Positions 1-10,900 of a stretch of DNA of 64,000 nucleotides are shown here, in pieces. A model generated the notes under the pieces. It saw nothing but the letters and a program-made list of their open reading frames with translations. It ran no database searches and was not told where the DNA came from. The position numbers and the translations under genes are program-made. Origin of the DNA: Hibiscus mutabilis (Eukaryota; Streptophyta; Magnoliopsida; Malvales; Malvaceae); assembly GCA_019671005.1 (NCBI GenBank), contig CM033744.1, positions 40,116,022 through 40,180,021 of the forward strand, written 5' to 3'. Numbering within the stretch: the first letter of the stretch is position 1; every line of letters begins with the position of its first letter.

Positions 1-593
1 TGCCATTTGGCATAATTAAAGAAAAAAAGTTGAACAAAATTTTTCTCTTCTTCTCCAAGGCTGCCGAAAACACCATAGCTAGGATTCTGATAAAAATCAA
101 GATCATACTAGCAGACCGGGAAAGGATATAATTCGAGACTAATATCGATTAGGAAATCGTATTGCAAGGCTAATGTGAGTGCATACAAGTTAATAAATTA
201 TATGTTAGTTAACATACATATTATAGGAAGACTTGTGATATGTCGACCTAAAAGGTAAAGATTTTATAAAAGTAAAATATGTTTTTAGCATGATACTTTA
301 TTTTGATGATTTAAAGATTGTGGCATATTCATTATGCTTACACATATTTTATAGTATAATATCTTGACAAGTTATTCGATATAGTTTTAAATGGCAGTAT
401 ACCATGAAAAGTTATTGAACATAATGGAGTATGAACTGCTCCATTATGAAGATGTTTTATATGATAAATGTATGTATGTATGAAATTTGGGTTACCTATC
501 ATTACTGCAAGAATTGTTTTAAAGTTTGTCCTTGGTAGTAGAATATTGAGTTGGATTATATTGTGGTATACTATTATGAGTTTAAGATGTATT

Positions 594-657
594 CGACACT
601 TTGTGTCGCCCGTATTCTTCACTTTATTGTGGCGCTTGTATTCGACACTTCGTGTCG
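594..657. repeat. Two copies of a 15-nt palindrome, CGACACTTYGTGTCG
   Basis: Copies lie at 594-608 and 643-657, each followed by CCCGTA. Each can form a 6-bp stem with a 3-nt loop. The intervening sequence (TTCACTTTATTGTGGCGC) looks like a degenerate third unit. Probably a small LTR-internal tandem repeat. Confidence 0.6.
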
Positions 658-748
658 CCCGTAAAGGACAATACTTTATAGTACACAACTCGTACCTTAA
701 TCACTTGATATTCACCTTGGGCTATATGACTTCATGAAATGAAGTATG

Positions 749-753
749 ATTTT
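749..753. repeat. Target-site duplication ATTTT, left copy
   Basis: Identical to 11,415-11,419 and directly abuts the TG end of the LTR at 754. A perfect 5-bp duplication is what Ty3/gypsy integrase produces. Confidence 0.85.
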
Positions 754-2401
754 TGTTGCCCGTAATAAGTGCTACGCAATTGTGCAAGTATACACGTCGC
801 AAGTAATAAAGTGATATGATAAGTATCGACTATCGTCTCCACAGGGATTTGTTTGGGCCACTTTGTCTTAGTTATCGCACTGTAAAAGTAAAACACAATT
901 GATAATTATAAGAGTTCTAACTAACGAATAAAATAAAAGAGCAAGTAAATAAAATAAAGATGTAATAAAATAAGAGGGAATAGGCCAGGTAATCGTGAGT
1001 TGAGGTGTGATAGCCGATTGGATCGTCTTGGTGATTGAGTAGCAGCCGGATTGCCAGGGCAATTCTGTTATGATTGCCTAGTCGATTGCCAGGGCAATTT
1101 GGTTACAATTGCCTGGTTGATTGCCAGGGCAATTCTGCCGTGTTGCCTGGTCGGTTGCCAGGGCAATTCCCCATCGTTGTCTGATCAGATTGTCTAGGCA
1201 ATACTCCCGCGATTGCCTGGGCAATTGAGCATTCACTTCCAAAGTTCGGCGAAGCGTTATTCAATGGTTTCTTCTTATCCCCAAGTCGAAACTCTAGCTA
1301 TTTGTCCATGCCTTGATAAAATATTCCTGCGTGAATCAAGTGTGAACAACAACCAATCTTGCACTCCTCTTAGCCGTTGAAATCCTAAATTATTCCTAAG
1401 CCGGATTAGTCTTCACCATCAATTGATTGAATAAAGACCATGCTCATTCGTTTCTTGAATCTAACTCTCCCGATATTAGATAAATAGATGAAGTTACGAG
1501 ATCCTCTCCCAATTCACTCACAAACAAGATTGAGAACCAAGAATGAACAAACTTTGAAAATTGAATTGCAACTCAAAAACCTAAACAAAATCCAATTGTT
1601 TTTTACAACAACAAAACACAATAACCCCAACAAATCAAGTTAGTTCATGGTTGGGTTCAAAAGATATACAAAGAATAATCCCCAAACCATGAATCTAATG
1701 GAAGCAAAGAAGAAGAAAAATAAATCGACCAGCCTTCTTTGGAAAACCTCTCAATCGAACTCTCCCTCCAAGCTTTCTCCCTTGTCAAAATCTCTCCCCC
1801 TTGCCCTTGATCTTGTCGAAAATTCTCTCCTCTCTCTCCTTGGAGTTGACGACATGGTCTCTAATTTATAGGGCTAGGTCAAAGTCTTTTTTTGAGGAGA
1901 AAGTTAAGTTGGAATTAAATTATCTTTAAAGAATATAATTCTTTATTATATTTAAATTCCTTCTAGAACTTCTCCTATCTTCTTGGGATTTAATTTCTCT
2001 TTAACCTCTTCATGGAAATCAAACTTTTTTGGGATTTAGCTTTGCTCCACGTCATCAATTTCGACTACCATATCATCTTATTCTTTGTCGAAAATTGCCC
2101 TGGCAACTAGCTCGGCATCTCCTTCATGCATTGCCCTGGCAGCTAGCTCGACATCTCCTTCATGCATTGCCCTGACAACTGGTTCCAGCCTTGTTTAGGC
2201 AAGTGCTTTTGCACACACACAAAAGCACACCAAAGTAGCATCTTTTTCCACAAAAATCACCAAGTTGTGTAATCAAGCTCAACGGTGGAAAGAAACATGA
2301 ATTAATGCATGAATTACTAATTATGCAACTAATGTGAGCCTAAGTTTAACAATAATATGAGCAAAAATGGTAATAAAAATAGTACTTTTGAACACTTATC
2401 A
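754..2401 (-). repeat. Athila 3' LTR
   Basis: 1648 bp, begins TGTTGCCCG and ends ACTTATCA on the plus strand, and matches 9725-11,414 over its whole length. It is the 3' LTR because coding and primer-site polarity are minus. It carries the palindromic TTGCC-AG-GGCAA array near 1051-1224 and a TATA-like TATAAAT (minus strand) at 1864-1870. Compared with the other LTR it lacks a 33-bp duplication and one palindrome unit, and has an extra copy of a GCATCTCCTTCATGC-type unit near 2118-2170. Confidence 0.9.
1051..1224. repeat. Array of TTGCC-NN-GGCAA palindromes in the 3' LTR
   Basis: Perfect units TTGCCAGGGCAA at 1051-1062, 1086-1097, 1121-1132 and 1155-1166, and TTGCCTGGGCAA at 1213-1224, separated by half sites such as TTGCCTGG. 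Spacing is about 35 bp. The equivalent array in the 5' LTR is at about 10,020-10,224. Confidence 0.85.
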
Positions 2402-2413
2402 CACCCTCAAACT
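2402..2413 (-). other. Polypurine tract of the Athila element
   Basis: Minus-strand AGTTTGAGGGTG directly precedes the 3' LTR end (TGATAAGTG...). This is the position and composition of a plus-strand primer in LTR elements. Confidence 0.6.
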
Positions 2414-3714
2414 CGAACTATTGCTTGTCCTCAAGCAATGCAAACTAACAATTACCTACCAAGACTTTAATCGTCAAAGACATGCTTCAAACTTGAATTC
2501 AAACCTCGGAACCGTGGCACAAAGTATGATCACCTTTTAATTTTTCGAATAGCACAAAAAATTATCGGAGTCGAACTATAATGCTTGTGACAATGTGTGT
2601 GCGTAGTTGTGTACAAGTTGATTTTCAAGATTCTATGTGAACAATAGACTTTTATCAATTTAATTACCGGGGCATTTATTTTTATTTTCACTAGAGCCAA
2701 TTTCGGGCACCTCTAACAAAGTAAGCAATTTCTCATTTTATTTTAGTCGACTAGAGCCAATTTCGGGCACCTCTAGCGATTCTTTAATGTGCATTAACTA
2801 CTAGAGCCAGTTTCGGGCACCTCTAGCAAGAAAGTGCATTTACTACTAGAGCCAGTTTCGGGCACCTCTAGCAAGAAATTAACTTTTAATTTTCAATTTT
2901 AAATTTACCCAAATTTTAAGCAACCTAAGTTCACTAAGTTTCTTTCAATCAACAAGCCACAACCGTGTAAAAAAAATTAGCATCATAGTAAAATTCTATG
3001 TTCTTTTCATGCAATCCTAAAATTAAAGGTTCTTTCAATTAAGTGCAGTGGCAAAAATTCATCATTGGATATTCAACAAGTCTTAAGAAATTAAATCCAA
3101 TTAAAGGCATGGCAAGTAACATATGCAACCTATATGTGATTGCTAAAGATGAATGCAACTAAACATGAAACTAACTATAAACCAACACCCCCCCCCAAAC
3201 TCGAGAGAAGCATTGTCCTCAATGCATGTAAAAGTGAAACAAAATTTAAAAGAAACTAAATGAAATGAGTTAGTCAGAGAGGTCAACACTTCGAGTGATA
3301 AGTTTCCTTCGTGCCGTTTACTTGATTCATATTTCGGTCGGTGGTTGAATGCTTGTGGCTGGTACCGCGTGAATAGCATTGCTTTGATTTGATCCATGTT
3401 TGCCGAGACAGGTTCACTTGCCTGGGCATCAATAGTTTCCGAAGCCATTGTTGTTGCTTGGGCATCGCCAGTTTCTGTTGCCGTGACAACTGTTGAGGTA
3501 GTTGTCGGGGCATTCTCTGTTGTGGTTGCCGTGGCAAGTAGCCGGCAGTGAATTTCCTTAGCATAGTGGTTGTGAGTCTTGCTGTGGAAAAGAAAACAAA
3601 GAAAACCTGAAAACTAAAGATAATAAAGAAAAATAAAATAAAATATCTCCTAAAAAATAAAAAGAAAAAGAAAAAGAAAAAGAAAATATTGAAACGAGAG
3701 CATGCTTATGCATC
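2414..3714 (-). other. Athila 3' non-coding region between integrase and 3' LTR
   Basis: About 1.3 kb where Athila relatives may carry an env-like gene. Only a 93-codon Q/R-rich reading frame (3564-3283) made of the element's own palindrome words is present; no signal peptide, membrane segment or env similarity is visible. The region contains four hairpin-forming direct repeats (2691-2870) and a nine-C run (3188-3196) that could be a second polypurine tract on the minus strand. Confidence 0.6.
2691..2870. repeat. Four 26-nt direct repeats, each a CTAGAG...CTCTAG hairpin
   Basis: Copies at 2691-2716, 2751-2776, 2801-2826 and 2845-2870. Each reads CTAGAG, then CCARTTTCGGGCAC, then CTCTAG (the first copy ends CTCTAA). 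The 6-bp ends are inverted, so every copy can fold. Spacers are 18-34 nt and unrelated. Confidence 0.85.
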
Positions 3715-4574
3715 TCCCAATGTGACCACTTCTTTGTTACGTTCCACATGGGCACCGTTGTAGTGCTTCAATCTTTGTCCGTTAACTTTGAATTCATGTT
3801 CGTCAGTGATGGACTTGATTACCACGGCACCATGGGAGAATTGTTTGACAACTTCGAATGGTCCCGACTATCTTGATTTCAGTTTTCCCGGGAAAAGTTT
3901 TAGCCGAGCTATTGCTTTGTTTTCTCCTTGTAGATTCGTGCATTGTTATAGGCGAGTGCACGAAATTCTTCTATCTCGTTGAGGTCCAACAAACACTTTT
4001 GTCCGGCACTTTCCCAATCCATATTCACGGTCTTGATTGCCCAATATGCCTTGTGTTCGATTTCCACCGGTAGATGGCATGTTTTTTCATAGACAAGTCG
4101 GAAGGGAGACGTACCTAAGGGTGTTTTGAATGCAGTGCGATATGCCCAAAGTGCGTCATCTAGTCTTACTGACCAATCATTCCTAGAGGGATTTACAACT
4201 TTCTCGAGCATACCCTTCAATTCCTGGTTGGAAATTTCTACTTGCCCATTGGTTTGTGGGTGATATGTCGTGGCAATCTTGTGAGATACACCAAAGCGTT
4301 GTAACATCTTGGCGATGAGTTTTTTGTCGAAATGTTTGCCTTCATCACTGATAATTGCTCTTGGCATCCCAAACCGTGTAAATATATTTTTCTGCAAGAA
4401 TCGTTGTACGGTCTTGGAATCGTTGTTAGAAACTGCAGCTGCCTCAACCCATTTAGACACGTAGTCAACGGCAAGTAGAATGTAGAGGTTGCCGAATGAA
4501 GATGGGAAAGGTCCCATAAAATCGATCCCCCATACATCGAACAATTCCACCTCGATGATGTTTTGGAGCGGCAT
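3715..4574 (-). pseudogene. Athila integrase core and C-terminal region
   Basis: The catalytic core reads from 4574 to 3909. It begins with the MPLQNIIEVE linker and GIDFMGPFP (first Asp), has ISDEGKHF (second Asp) and PQTNGQVEISNQE (catalytic Glu), so the D,D-35-E triad is visible. Downstream, after a stop near 3909, a further segment ending in NGQRLKHYNG matches the usual C-terminal tail of Athila/Tat integrases and runs to about 3715. The core is one of the best kept parts of the element, but the missing zinc-binding Cys upstream and the internal stops make it non-functional. Confidence 0.85.
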
Positions 4575-4865
4575 CTCATGTCGTCTAGAGATATTGCCCG
4601 TCTTCTGGCAACGATCATATTACTTGTAAAACTATTGGGCATCTTTGTACAGTGTTGGCCAATACAAACCAGATTGTAAAACTTTGGCCGCGGTACGAGT
4701 TCCTCCAAAATGTCCTCCATAGGGTGAAGAATGGCATTGTCGGAGTACATTCTGCTGCTCTTCTTCAGGGACACATCGGCGTATAACCTGATCTGCACAT
4801 TGTTTAAACAGAAGAGGCTCGTCCCATAAGTAATGCTTAGCATCATGGCGGAACCGCTTTTTCCC
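4575..4865 (-). pseudogene. Athila integrase HHCC zinc-binding segment, broken
   Basis: The minus strand encodes CADQVIRRCVPEE, HSSPYGGHFGGTRTAAKVL and YDRCQKTGNISRRHE, the linker and His-His-Cys-Cys module that precedes the integrase core. A TAA at 4866-4868 separates it from the upstream frame, and two more stops lie near 4621-4635. The first Cys of the CxxC pair is a Tyr codon (TAT) here, so zinc binding would be lost even without the stops. Confidence 0.8.
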
Positions 4866-5471
4866 TTAGTGAGTAAGGCCATAAGGTAAAATACCATTAA
4901 CAAGGAAATTAACTAAATCCGCATACCAGGGTATTGTCGAGGCATGAGCTGCCATGGTGACTGCTCTCAAGATTGCTAAGGCGTGTGTGTCTAGAGTTGC
5001 CGAGGCATACGCATCCATGGTTGTCGATGCGTGCATATCAGTGGTTGCCGCGGCGTCGATGGTTGCCGAGGCATGCGCATCCATGGTTACCGAGGCATCA
5101 GAGGTTGCCGAGGCGTGCGTATCAGGAGCTACTGCGGTGTCGAAGGTTGCTGAGGCATGCGCATCCATGGATGCCGAGGCGTGCGTATCAGGAGCTGCTG
5201 TGGTGTCGAAGGTTGTCGAGGCATGCGCATCCATGGTTGCCGAGGCATGCGTATCAGGAGCTGTTACGGCATCAAGGGTTGCCAAGTCATACGCATCCAT
5301 GGTTGTCGAGGCGTGCGCGTCAAGAGCTGCTGCGTCGGCGAGGGTTGTCGAGGCATCCGCATCCATGGTTGCCGAGGCAACTAAAAGTTGCTCATCTGGG
5401 AATGCATCACATATCTCTAAATCCGCGTCCTCCTCCCTATTGCGTTCTAAACGTGATAAGTGATTAGCCAC
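4866..5471 (-). pseudogene. Low-complexity spacer between RNase H and integrase, with 21-codon repeats
   Basis: A 201-codon open frame starting MANHLSRLERN, the usual end of RNase H in this lineage, and ending in the PWYADLVNFLVNG linker that normally leads into integrase. Between them lie about 130 residues of Asp/Ala/Thr/His-rich repeats (MDAHASATFDT, APDTHAS). Athila elements usually join these two linkers directly, so this is an insertion that keeps the frame. The opposite strand is also open for 169 codons, which is a by-product of the repeat. Confidence 0.75.
4994..5386. repeat. 63-bp minisatellite inside pol
   Basis: The unit joins a 24-nt part (GTTGYCGAGGCATGCGCATC + CATG) and a 39-nt part with GCGTGCGTATCAGGAGCTG. 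About four to five diverged units are present. Unit length is a multiple of three, so the minus-strand frame is kept. Its core word GCCGAGGC is half of the palindrome that fills the LTRs. Confidence 0.8.
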
Positions 5472-6785
5472 TTGATTTTCTGTTCATTTCCTGTCCTTAA
5501 TTTCAATATCAAATTCTTGTAAAAGTAATATCCAACGAATCAAACGAGGTTTGGCATCCTTTTTAGCAAATATATACTTAATTGTCGAATGGTCCGTATG
5601 AACAATTACCTTTGTACCAATCAAATAGGATCGAAACTTGTTAAATGCGAAAACTACAGCTAGTAACTATTTCTCCGTTGTTGTGTAATTCTCTTGAGCA
5701 CTATTAAGAGTTTTACTAGCGTAGTATATCACATGAAAGGTCTTACCTGTGCGTTGACCTAGGACTGCTCCCACCGCGAAATCACTTGCATCACACATGA
5801 GCTCAAAAGGTAGTGTCCAATCTGGTGGAACGACAATGGATGTCGAGGCGAGCTTTTCCTTTAGGGTTTCGAATGCTTGGGCGCAAGAATCATCAAAATT
5901 GAAGATTTTATCCTGTTCAAGCAAATTGCACAATGGTTTAGTAATTTTAGAAAAATTATGAATGAACCTTCTATAAAAACCTGCATGTCCAAGAAAGCTT
6001 CGGATTTCTTTAACCGAACTTGGTAGGGGTAATCTCTCAATCACGTCCACCTTTGATTTGTCTACTTCAATTCCCTTGGATGAAATCTTGTGGCCGAGCA
6101 CTATTCCTTCATCTACCATAAAATGACATTTCTCCCAATTAAGGACTAAATCGGTTTCTTCACATCTTGCCAATACCTTCTCTAAATTGCTGAGGTAACT
6201 GTCGAAGTCATTACCAAAAATGGAAAAATCATCCATGAAGATCTCAAGGAAGTCTTCGACCATGTCTGAAAAGAGTGCCATCATGCATCTTTGGAAGGTT
6301 GCTGGGGCGTTACACAATCCGAACGACATCCTTCAGAAAGCATAAGTATCGTATGGGCATATGAAGATTGTCTTTTCTTGATCTTCTGGTGCTATGGCAA
6401 TTTGATTGTAACCTGAATAACCATCAAGAAAACAATTAAAGGGTTTACCTACAAGACGGTCAAGCATTTGATCAATAAAGGGTAATGGGAAGTGATCTTT
6501 CCTAGTGGCTTTGTTTAGCTTTCGATAATCCATACAAACCCTCCAACCGGTGACAATCCTGGTTGGAATGAGTTCATTGTTGTCATTACTTACCACCGTT
6601 ATACCTCCTTTTTTCGGTACACATTGTACCAGACTTACCCATGTACTATCAGAGATAGGGTATATGATGCCGGCGTCAAGCCATTTGATGATTTCTTTCA
6701 TTACAACCCCTTTCATGGCATGATTCAGTCTCCTCTGGGCCTCAATCGAAGGTTTGTGATCATTTTCCAGCAAAATCCTGTGCAT
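5472..6785 (-). pseudogene. Athila reverse transcriptase and RNase H
   Basis: RT fingers and palm run from about 6785 (HRILLENDHKPS, CVPKKGGITVV, WRVCMDYRKLNKATRKDHFPLPFIDQML) through SFGLCNAPATFQRCM to the catalytic box IFMDDFSIFG, then thumb and RNase H (ELMCDASDFAVGAVLGQR, YYASKTLN). Two in-frame stops break it: TGA at 6333-6335, where the family has Arg (a one-base C-to-T change at a CpG would explain it), and TAG at 5667-5669 in the RNase H start. The reading frame is otherwise kept across both stops, so decay here is by point mutation and not by large deletions. Confidence 0.9.
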
Positions 6786-7302
6786 GACACTACCGGGCTA
6801 ATTCCCTTTAAGTCAGCAATTGTCTACCCTATTGCCTTCTTGTGTAGCATCAACATTTTGATCAGCTTCTTTTCCTTCTCAGACTGTAACTTAGAGGAAA
6901 TAATTACAGGTAATGTTTTATCGGTTCCCAAGTAAGCATATTTTAGTTGCTCTGGCAACTGTTTCAACTCAAGAATTGGTGGTTTTTCAATAGAGAGCTT
7001 TTCTAGCTTACCTTCCTTACCTGAGTAATCCAGTGGTTCAAAGTATGTACCTGGTCGATTGACTAATCAATTTGCTTCTTCTTGTTGTTCCTCATCGATC
7101 GGTTCTTCATACTCCTCAGGTTCCTCTTGATCGGCAATGTAGTTGCCGAGGCAACTAAATTCCTCGTCGGAGTTAAACTATGTCGTGGCATGGAGAAGTT
7201 GGCATTCTTTCGGATCATCGGCATGCCTTAGTGTTTGGAACACATTTAGTTTAACTTGCTAGTCATTTACCCTCATTGTGAGTTCTCCCTTTTCAACATC
7301 GA
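6786..7302 (-). pseudogene. Protease-to-RT linker of the Athila pol
   Basis: Minus-strand translation continues the pol frame with acidic sequence (DQEEPEEYEEPIDEEQQ) and GTDKTLPVIISSKLQ, the connector usually seen between protease and RT in this lineage, with several stops. Confidence 0.6.
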
Positions 7303-7845
7303 TCAAGGTTTTCTCGTTGCTAGGAATGGTCTCCCGAGAATGATAGGTGCATGTTCATTTGCTTCACAATCCAAAACAATAAAGTCAGCGGGAAAAATAA
7401 ATTTATCAACTTTTACCAGTATGTCTTCGATTTTTCCCTCTGGATGCACATATGATATGTCGGCTAACTGTAGCATAACTGTTGTAGGTCTTGCCTTACC
7501 GATTCCTAGTTTCTGGAAAACCGATTTAGGCATCAAGTTTATACTTGCTCCAAGGTCGCATAATGCTTTCCCGACATAGTAGTTTCCAATGGAACAGGGT
7601 ATTGTGAAACTTCCGGGATCCTTCAGCTTGGGTGGCACGCGATTGTGCAACATGGCCATGCATCCCTCTATTGTGGTAACTGTTTCAAACTCTCCTAGCC
7701 TTGTTCTCTTGGACACAATATCTTTAAAAAAATTGGCATAGTTCGGCATTTGTTCAATTGCCTCAACCAATGGCAAGTTGATAAGGACTTGCTTTAGGAT
7801 ATCAAGAAACTTCTTGAATTGATATTCTTGCTTTTGTCGCTTCAA
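7303..7845 (-). pseudogene. Athila aspartic protease domain
   Basis: A 180-codon frame with the retropepsin active site ALCDLGASINLMP (Asp-Leu-Gly-Ala) and downstream LGIGKARPTTVMLQLAD and IILGRPFLAT, the flap and C-terminal signature of gypsy proteases. The catalytic Asp is present. Part of the same polyprotein as gag upstream and RT downstream. Confidence 0.88.
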
Positions 7846-9623
7846 CCTTTGTGGAAATGTGGTGGAAGTCGGATATCTTCGATCCTTTCATTGGTCTAGA
7901 ACCTGGTTGATGGCATTGCTGGGGCAACTGGAGTTGCCGAGGCATTGTCAACTGGGTTGTCATGGCGTGCCTATCGTTAGTTGTCGAGGCATCCTTATCG
8001 CCGGTTGCCGAGGCATGCTTATCGTTGGTTGCCGCGGTAATTCTTAGTTCAGCATCTGAGGCTTTGTCGCTGAGATCGTCTTGTTCTTTTTGTGGAGTTT
8101 TGTTTGATGAGCGAGCTTGAGCCTCTTTAAGTTGTTGGCCACTTCTAGTGGTGATCGCCTTACATTGCTCATGGCCAGTTCCTCTTACGACTTCAGTATC
8201 GCTAGGTAAACCTCCTTGCGGTCTAGTATTCAGGTTTTGAGCAAATTGCCCGACTTGATTTTCCAATGATTTGATTGTCACCTCTTGGTTTTGTAATCTC
8301 ATCTCGGTCTTGTTAATAAAAGCATCAGTTCTTTTTATGAAGTTACTATTCTCAGCCATATAAGATTCAGTTTTCAACATAAAAGCATTGAGAGAATTTT
8401 CCAAAGAACTAGATGTTGTCGGTTGTTGCTGCGGCAACTGTTGCCGTGGCATGTTTTGTTGAAATCCCGATGCTTGTGCATTCTGATTGTTCTGGTTTAG
8501 AGCATTGTTGGATTACTCCATAAAAAATTCGGGTGCTTCTTCCAAGCTGGATTATATGTGTTGGACATCACATTGTTGTTCCGGTTGTAATTCCCCACAT
8601 AAAAGATGGATTCCGGATTCTGCATACATTCAGAATAATCATGGTTACCACCACATAACTCACAAAAGGAATCCATTAGCTTGACCTCCTGTGTGTTGTT
8701 TGGTTTCTGTATGTTCTGGACCATCTTGGTTAGAGTGGCCAATTGTGCCGAAATTGAATATGATGATCCCAGTTCATGTATTGTGGCTTGGCGTCTAACT
8801 CCTCCTCTTCTAGCAGAGGGGAATTGATAATCATTCTTGGCAAGCCTATTTAGAATTTGCATTGCTTCCTCCGGCGACTTATCTAGGAGTATGTTGTTTG
8901 CCTATGCATCTAGCATCATCCTTGTTGGTGTATTTACAGCGTTGTAAAACATTGTTACTTGTGTCCACACTGGGAATCCGTGTAGGGGCATTTGTGTAGA
9001 AGTTCTCTATATCGCACCCAAGCATCGTACATGGATTCATCATCTGCCTGCCGAAAAGAAGTAATTTCTTACGAATACTATCAGTCAAATTTGTAGGATT
9101 AATCGAGCAACGAAATCACGACAAAGATCGGTCCAAGATCCTATTGATCCGGCAGGAATACTATTTAACCATACTTTTGCCCTATCCCTTAGTGAATAGG
9201 GGAATAATCTTAGTCGTAAAACATCGGGGTGACTCCTTATATTTTGAATGAATTGCAAATCTCGAGGAAATATTTAAGATGTTGTCGTGCATCTTCAGTT
9301 GCTGAGCCGCCAAATTGACCAATTGTGTTGATCATATTAAACATCACCGGTTTCAACTCAAAGTGGTCGGCTTCAATTTCTGGTGTTACAACTCCTGGAT
9401 TAAGTCCCTCAAGATCTTCTTCAAGATAGTATCGAATAGCTCTGTTTCGTGCAATAATCACTCCTCCTCCTGCTGGAACATCTTGATTCATATTGCCGTC
9501 TTGATTAGCCATTGCTACTCTTAACCTTCGTCTAAGTCTTTGCAAGGTTCGTTCGATTTCTGGATCAAAGGGATATTCTGGTGTAATCGGTCTCGCCCTG
9601 GTCATATACCAATGCAAAACCAA
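7846..9623 (-). pseudogene. Athila gag with zinc knuckle
   Basis: Gag begins near 9623, about 80 nt after the primer site, with an Arg-rich N-terminus (PEIERTLQRLRRRLR) and the conserved FELKPVMFNMINTIGQFGG. The frame is broken near 9236 and again around 9088-8879. The C-terminal part (8862-8497) has a CELCGGNHDYSEC knuckle (CX2CX3HX4C), typical of Athila gag. From 8452 to 7846 a Gln-rich, coiled-coil-like segment follows, ending with repeats KHASATGDKDAS that use the same words as the pol minisatellite. Confidence 0.85.
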
Positions 9624-9700
9624 AGTTTGTTAACCCTTTGAATCTTAAACAAGAAAAATAAAAAGTGCTAGAAAATATAAAACAAAGTCGCTATTACCAA

Positions 9701-9718
9701 TCCCCGGCAACGGTGCCA
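9701..9718 (-). other. Primer-binding site for tRNA-Asp
   Basis: The plus strand reads TCCCCGGCAACGGTGCCA, identical to the 3' end of plant tRNA-Asp(GTC) except one C-to-T. Its complement on the minus strand is the primer site, six bases inside the 5' LTR edge at 9725. It fixes the element's orientation and is typical of Athila. Confidence 0.88.
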
Positions 9719-10019
9719 AAAACTTGTTGCGCGTAATAAGTGTTACGCAATTGTGCAAGTATACACGTCGCAGGTAATAAAGTGATATGATAAGTATCGA
9801 GTATCGTCTCCACAGGGATTGGTTTGGGCCACTTTGTCTTAGTTATCGCACTGTAAAAGTAAAACACAATTGTTAATTGTAGGAGTTCTAACTAACGAAT
9901 AAAATAAAAGAGCAAGTAAATAAAATAAATATGTAATAAAATAAGATGGGATAGGCTAGGTTATCGTGAGTTGGGGTGTGATAGCCGATTGGATCGTCTT
10001 GGTGATTGAGTAGCAGCCG

Positions 10020-10224
10020 GATTGCCAGGGCAATTATGTTATGATTGCCTAGTCGATTGCCGGGGTAATTTGGTTGCAATTGCCTGGTTGATTGCCAGGG
10101 CAATTCTGCCGTGTTGCCTGGTCGGTTGCCAGGGCAATTCCCCCTCGTTGCCTGGATAGATTTCCTGGGCAATGCTCCCGCGATTGCCTGGGCAATTAAG
10201 GATAGGTCGATTGCCTGGGCAATT
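10020..10224. repeat. Array of TTGCC-NN-GGCAA palindromes in the 5' LTR
   Basis: Same array as in the 3' LTR, with a unit more: TTGCCAGGGCAA-type copies near 10,021, 10,091 and 10,127, a mutated unit at 10,056, and TTGCCTGGGCAA copies near 10,183 and 10,211. The reading frames crossing it (Asn-Arg-Pro-Gly repeats) are by-products. Confidence 0.85.
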
Positions 10225-10893
10225 GAGCATTCACTTCTAAAGTTCAGCGAAGCGTTCTTCAATGGTTTCTTCTTATCCCTAAGTCGAAACTCTAGCTATT
10301 TGTGCATGCCTTGATAATACATCCCTGCGTGAATCAAGGGTGAACAACAACCAATCTTGTGCTTCTCTTAGCCGTTGAAATCCTAAACTTATTCCTAAGC
10401 CGGATTAGTCTTCACCATCAATTGATTGAATAAAGACCATGCTCATTCGTTTCTTGAATCTAATAAAGACCATGATCATTCGTTTCTTGAATCTAACTCT
10501 CTCGATATTAGATAAATAGATGAAGTTACGAGATCCTCTCTCAATTCACTCGCAAACAAGATTGAGAACCAAGAATGAACAAACTTTGAAAATTGAATTG
10601 CAACTCAAAAACCTAAACAAAATCCAATTGTTTTCACAACAACAAAACACAATAACCCCAGCCAATCAAGTTAGTTCATGGTTGGGTTCAAAAGATATAC
10701 AAAGAATAATCCCCAAACCATGAATCTAATGGAAGCAAAGAAGAAGAATAAGAAATCGATCAGCCCTCTTTGGAAAACCTCTCAATCGAACTCTCCCTCC
10801 AAGCTTTATCCCTTGTCGAAATCTCTCCCCCTTGCCCTTGATCTTGTCGAAAATTCTCTCTTCTCTCTCATTGGAGTTGACAGCATGGTCTTA

Positions 10894-10900
10894 ATTTATA
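10894..10900 (-). promoter_or_regulatory. Candidate TATA box of the Athila 5' LTR
   Basis: Minus-strand TATAAAT within CCTTATAAATTAAGACC. The same place in the 3' LTR reads CCCTATAAATTAGAGACC, so it is conserved between LTRs. No transcript start can be seen directly. Confidence 0.45.

Larger units (their letters stand above)
1..753. repeat. Left part of an older LTR-like repeat, interrupted by the Athila insertion
   Basis: AT-rich and non-coding; short ORFs here have no recognisable domain. The stretch ends exactly at the ATTTT target duplication of the Athila element, and the sequence after 11,419 should be its continuation. Two copies of a short palindrome near 594 and 643, and the general texture, resemble the LTR of a gypsy-type element. 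This is an inference: neither end of the repeat nor a coding domain is visible. Confidence 0.35.

Noticed and set aside
2691..2870. CRISPR-like array
   Set aside because: Repeats and spacers are short and regular, but this is a plant retrotransposon, spacers vary in length and there are no cas genes.
3283..3564. env-like gene of the Athila element
   Set aside because: The 93-codon Q/R-rich frame has no signal peptide or membrane segment and is built from the element's palindrome words.
4954..5463. 169-codon plus-strand ORF across the pol minisatellite
   Set aside because: It lies antisense to the RNase H-integrase spacer and consists only of the repeat unit; the minus frame links to conserved pol domains at both sides.
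9701..9718. tRNA-Asp gene fragment
   Set aside because: Only the 3' end of the tRNA is matched, directly beside an LTR; it is a primer-binding site.
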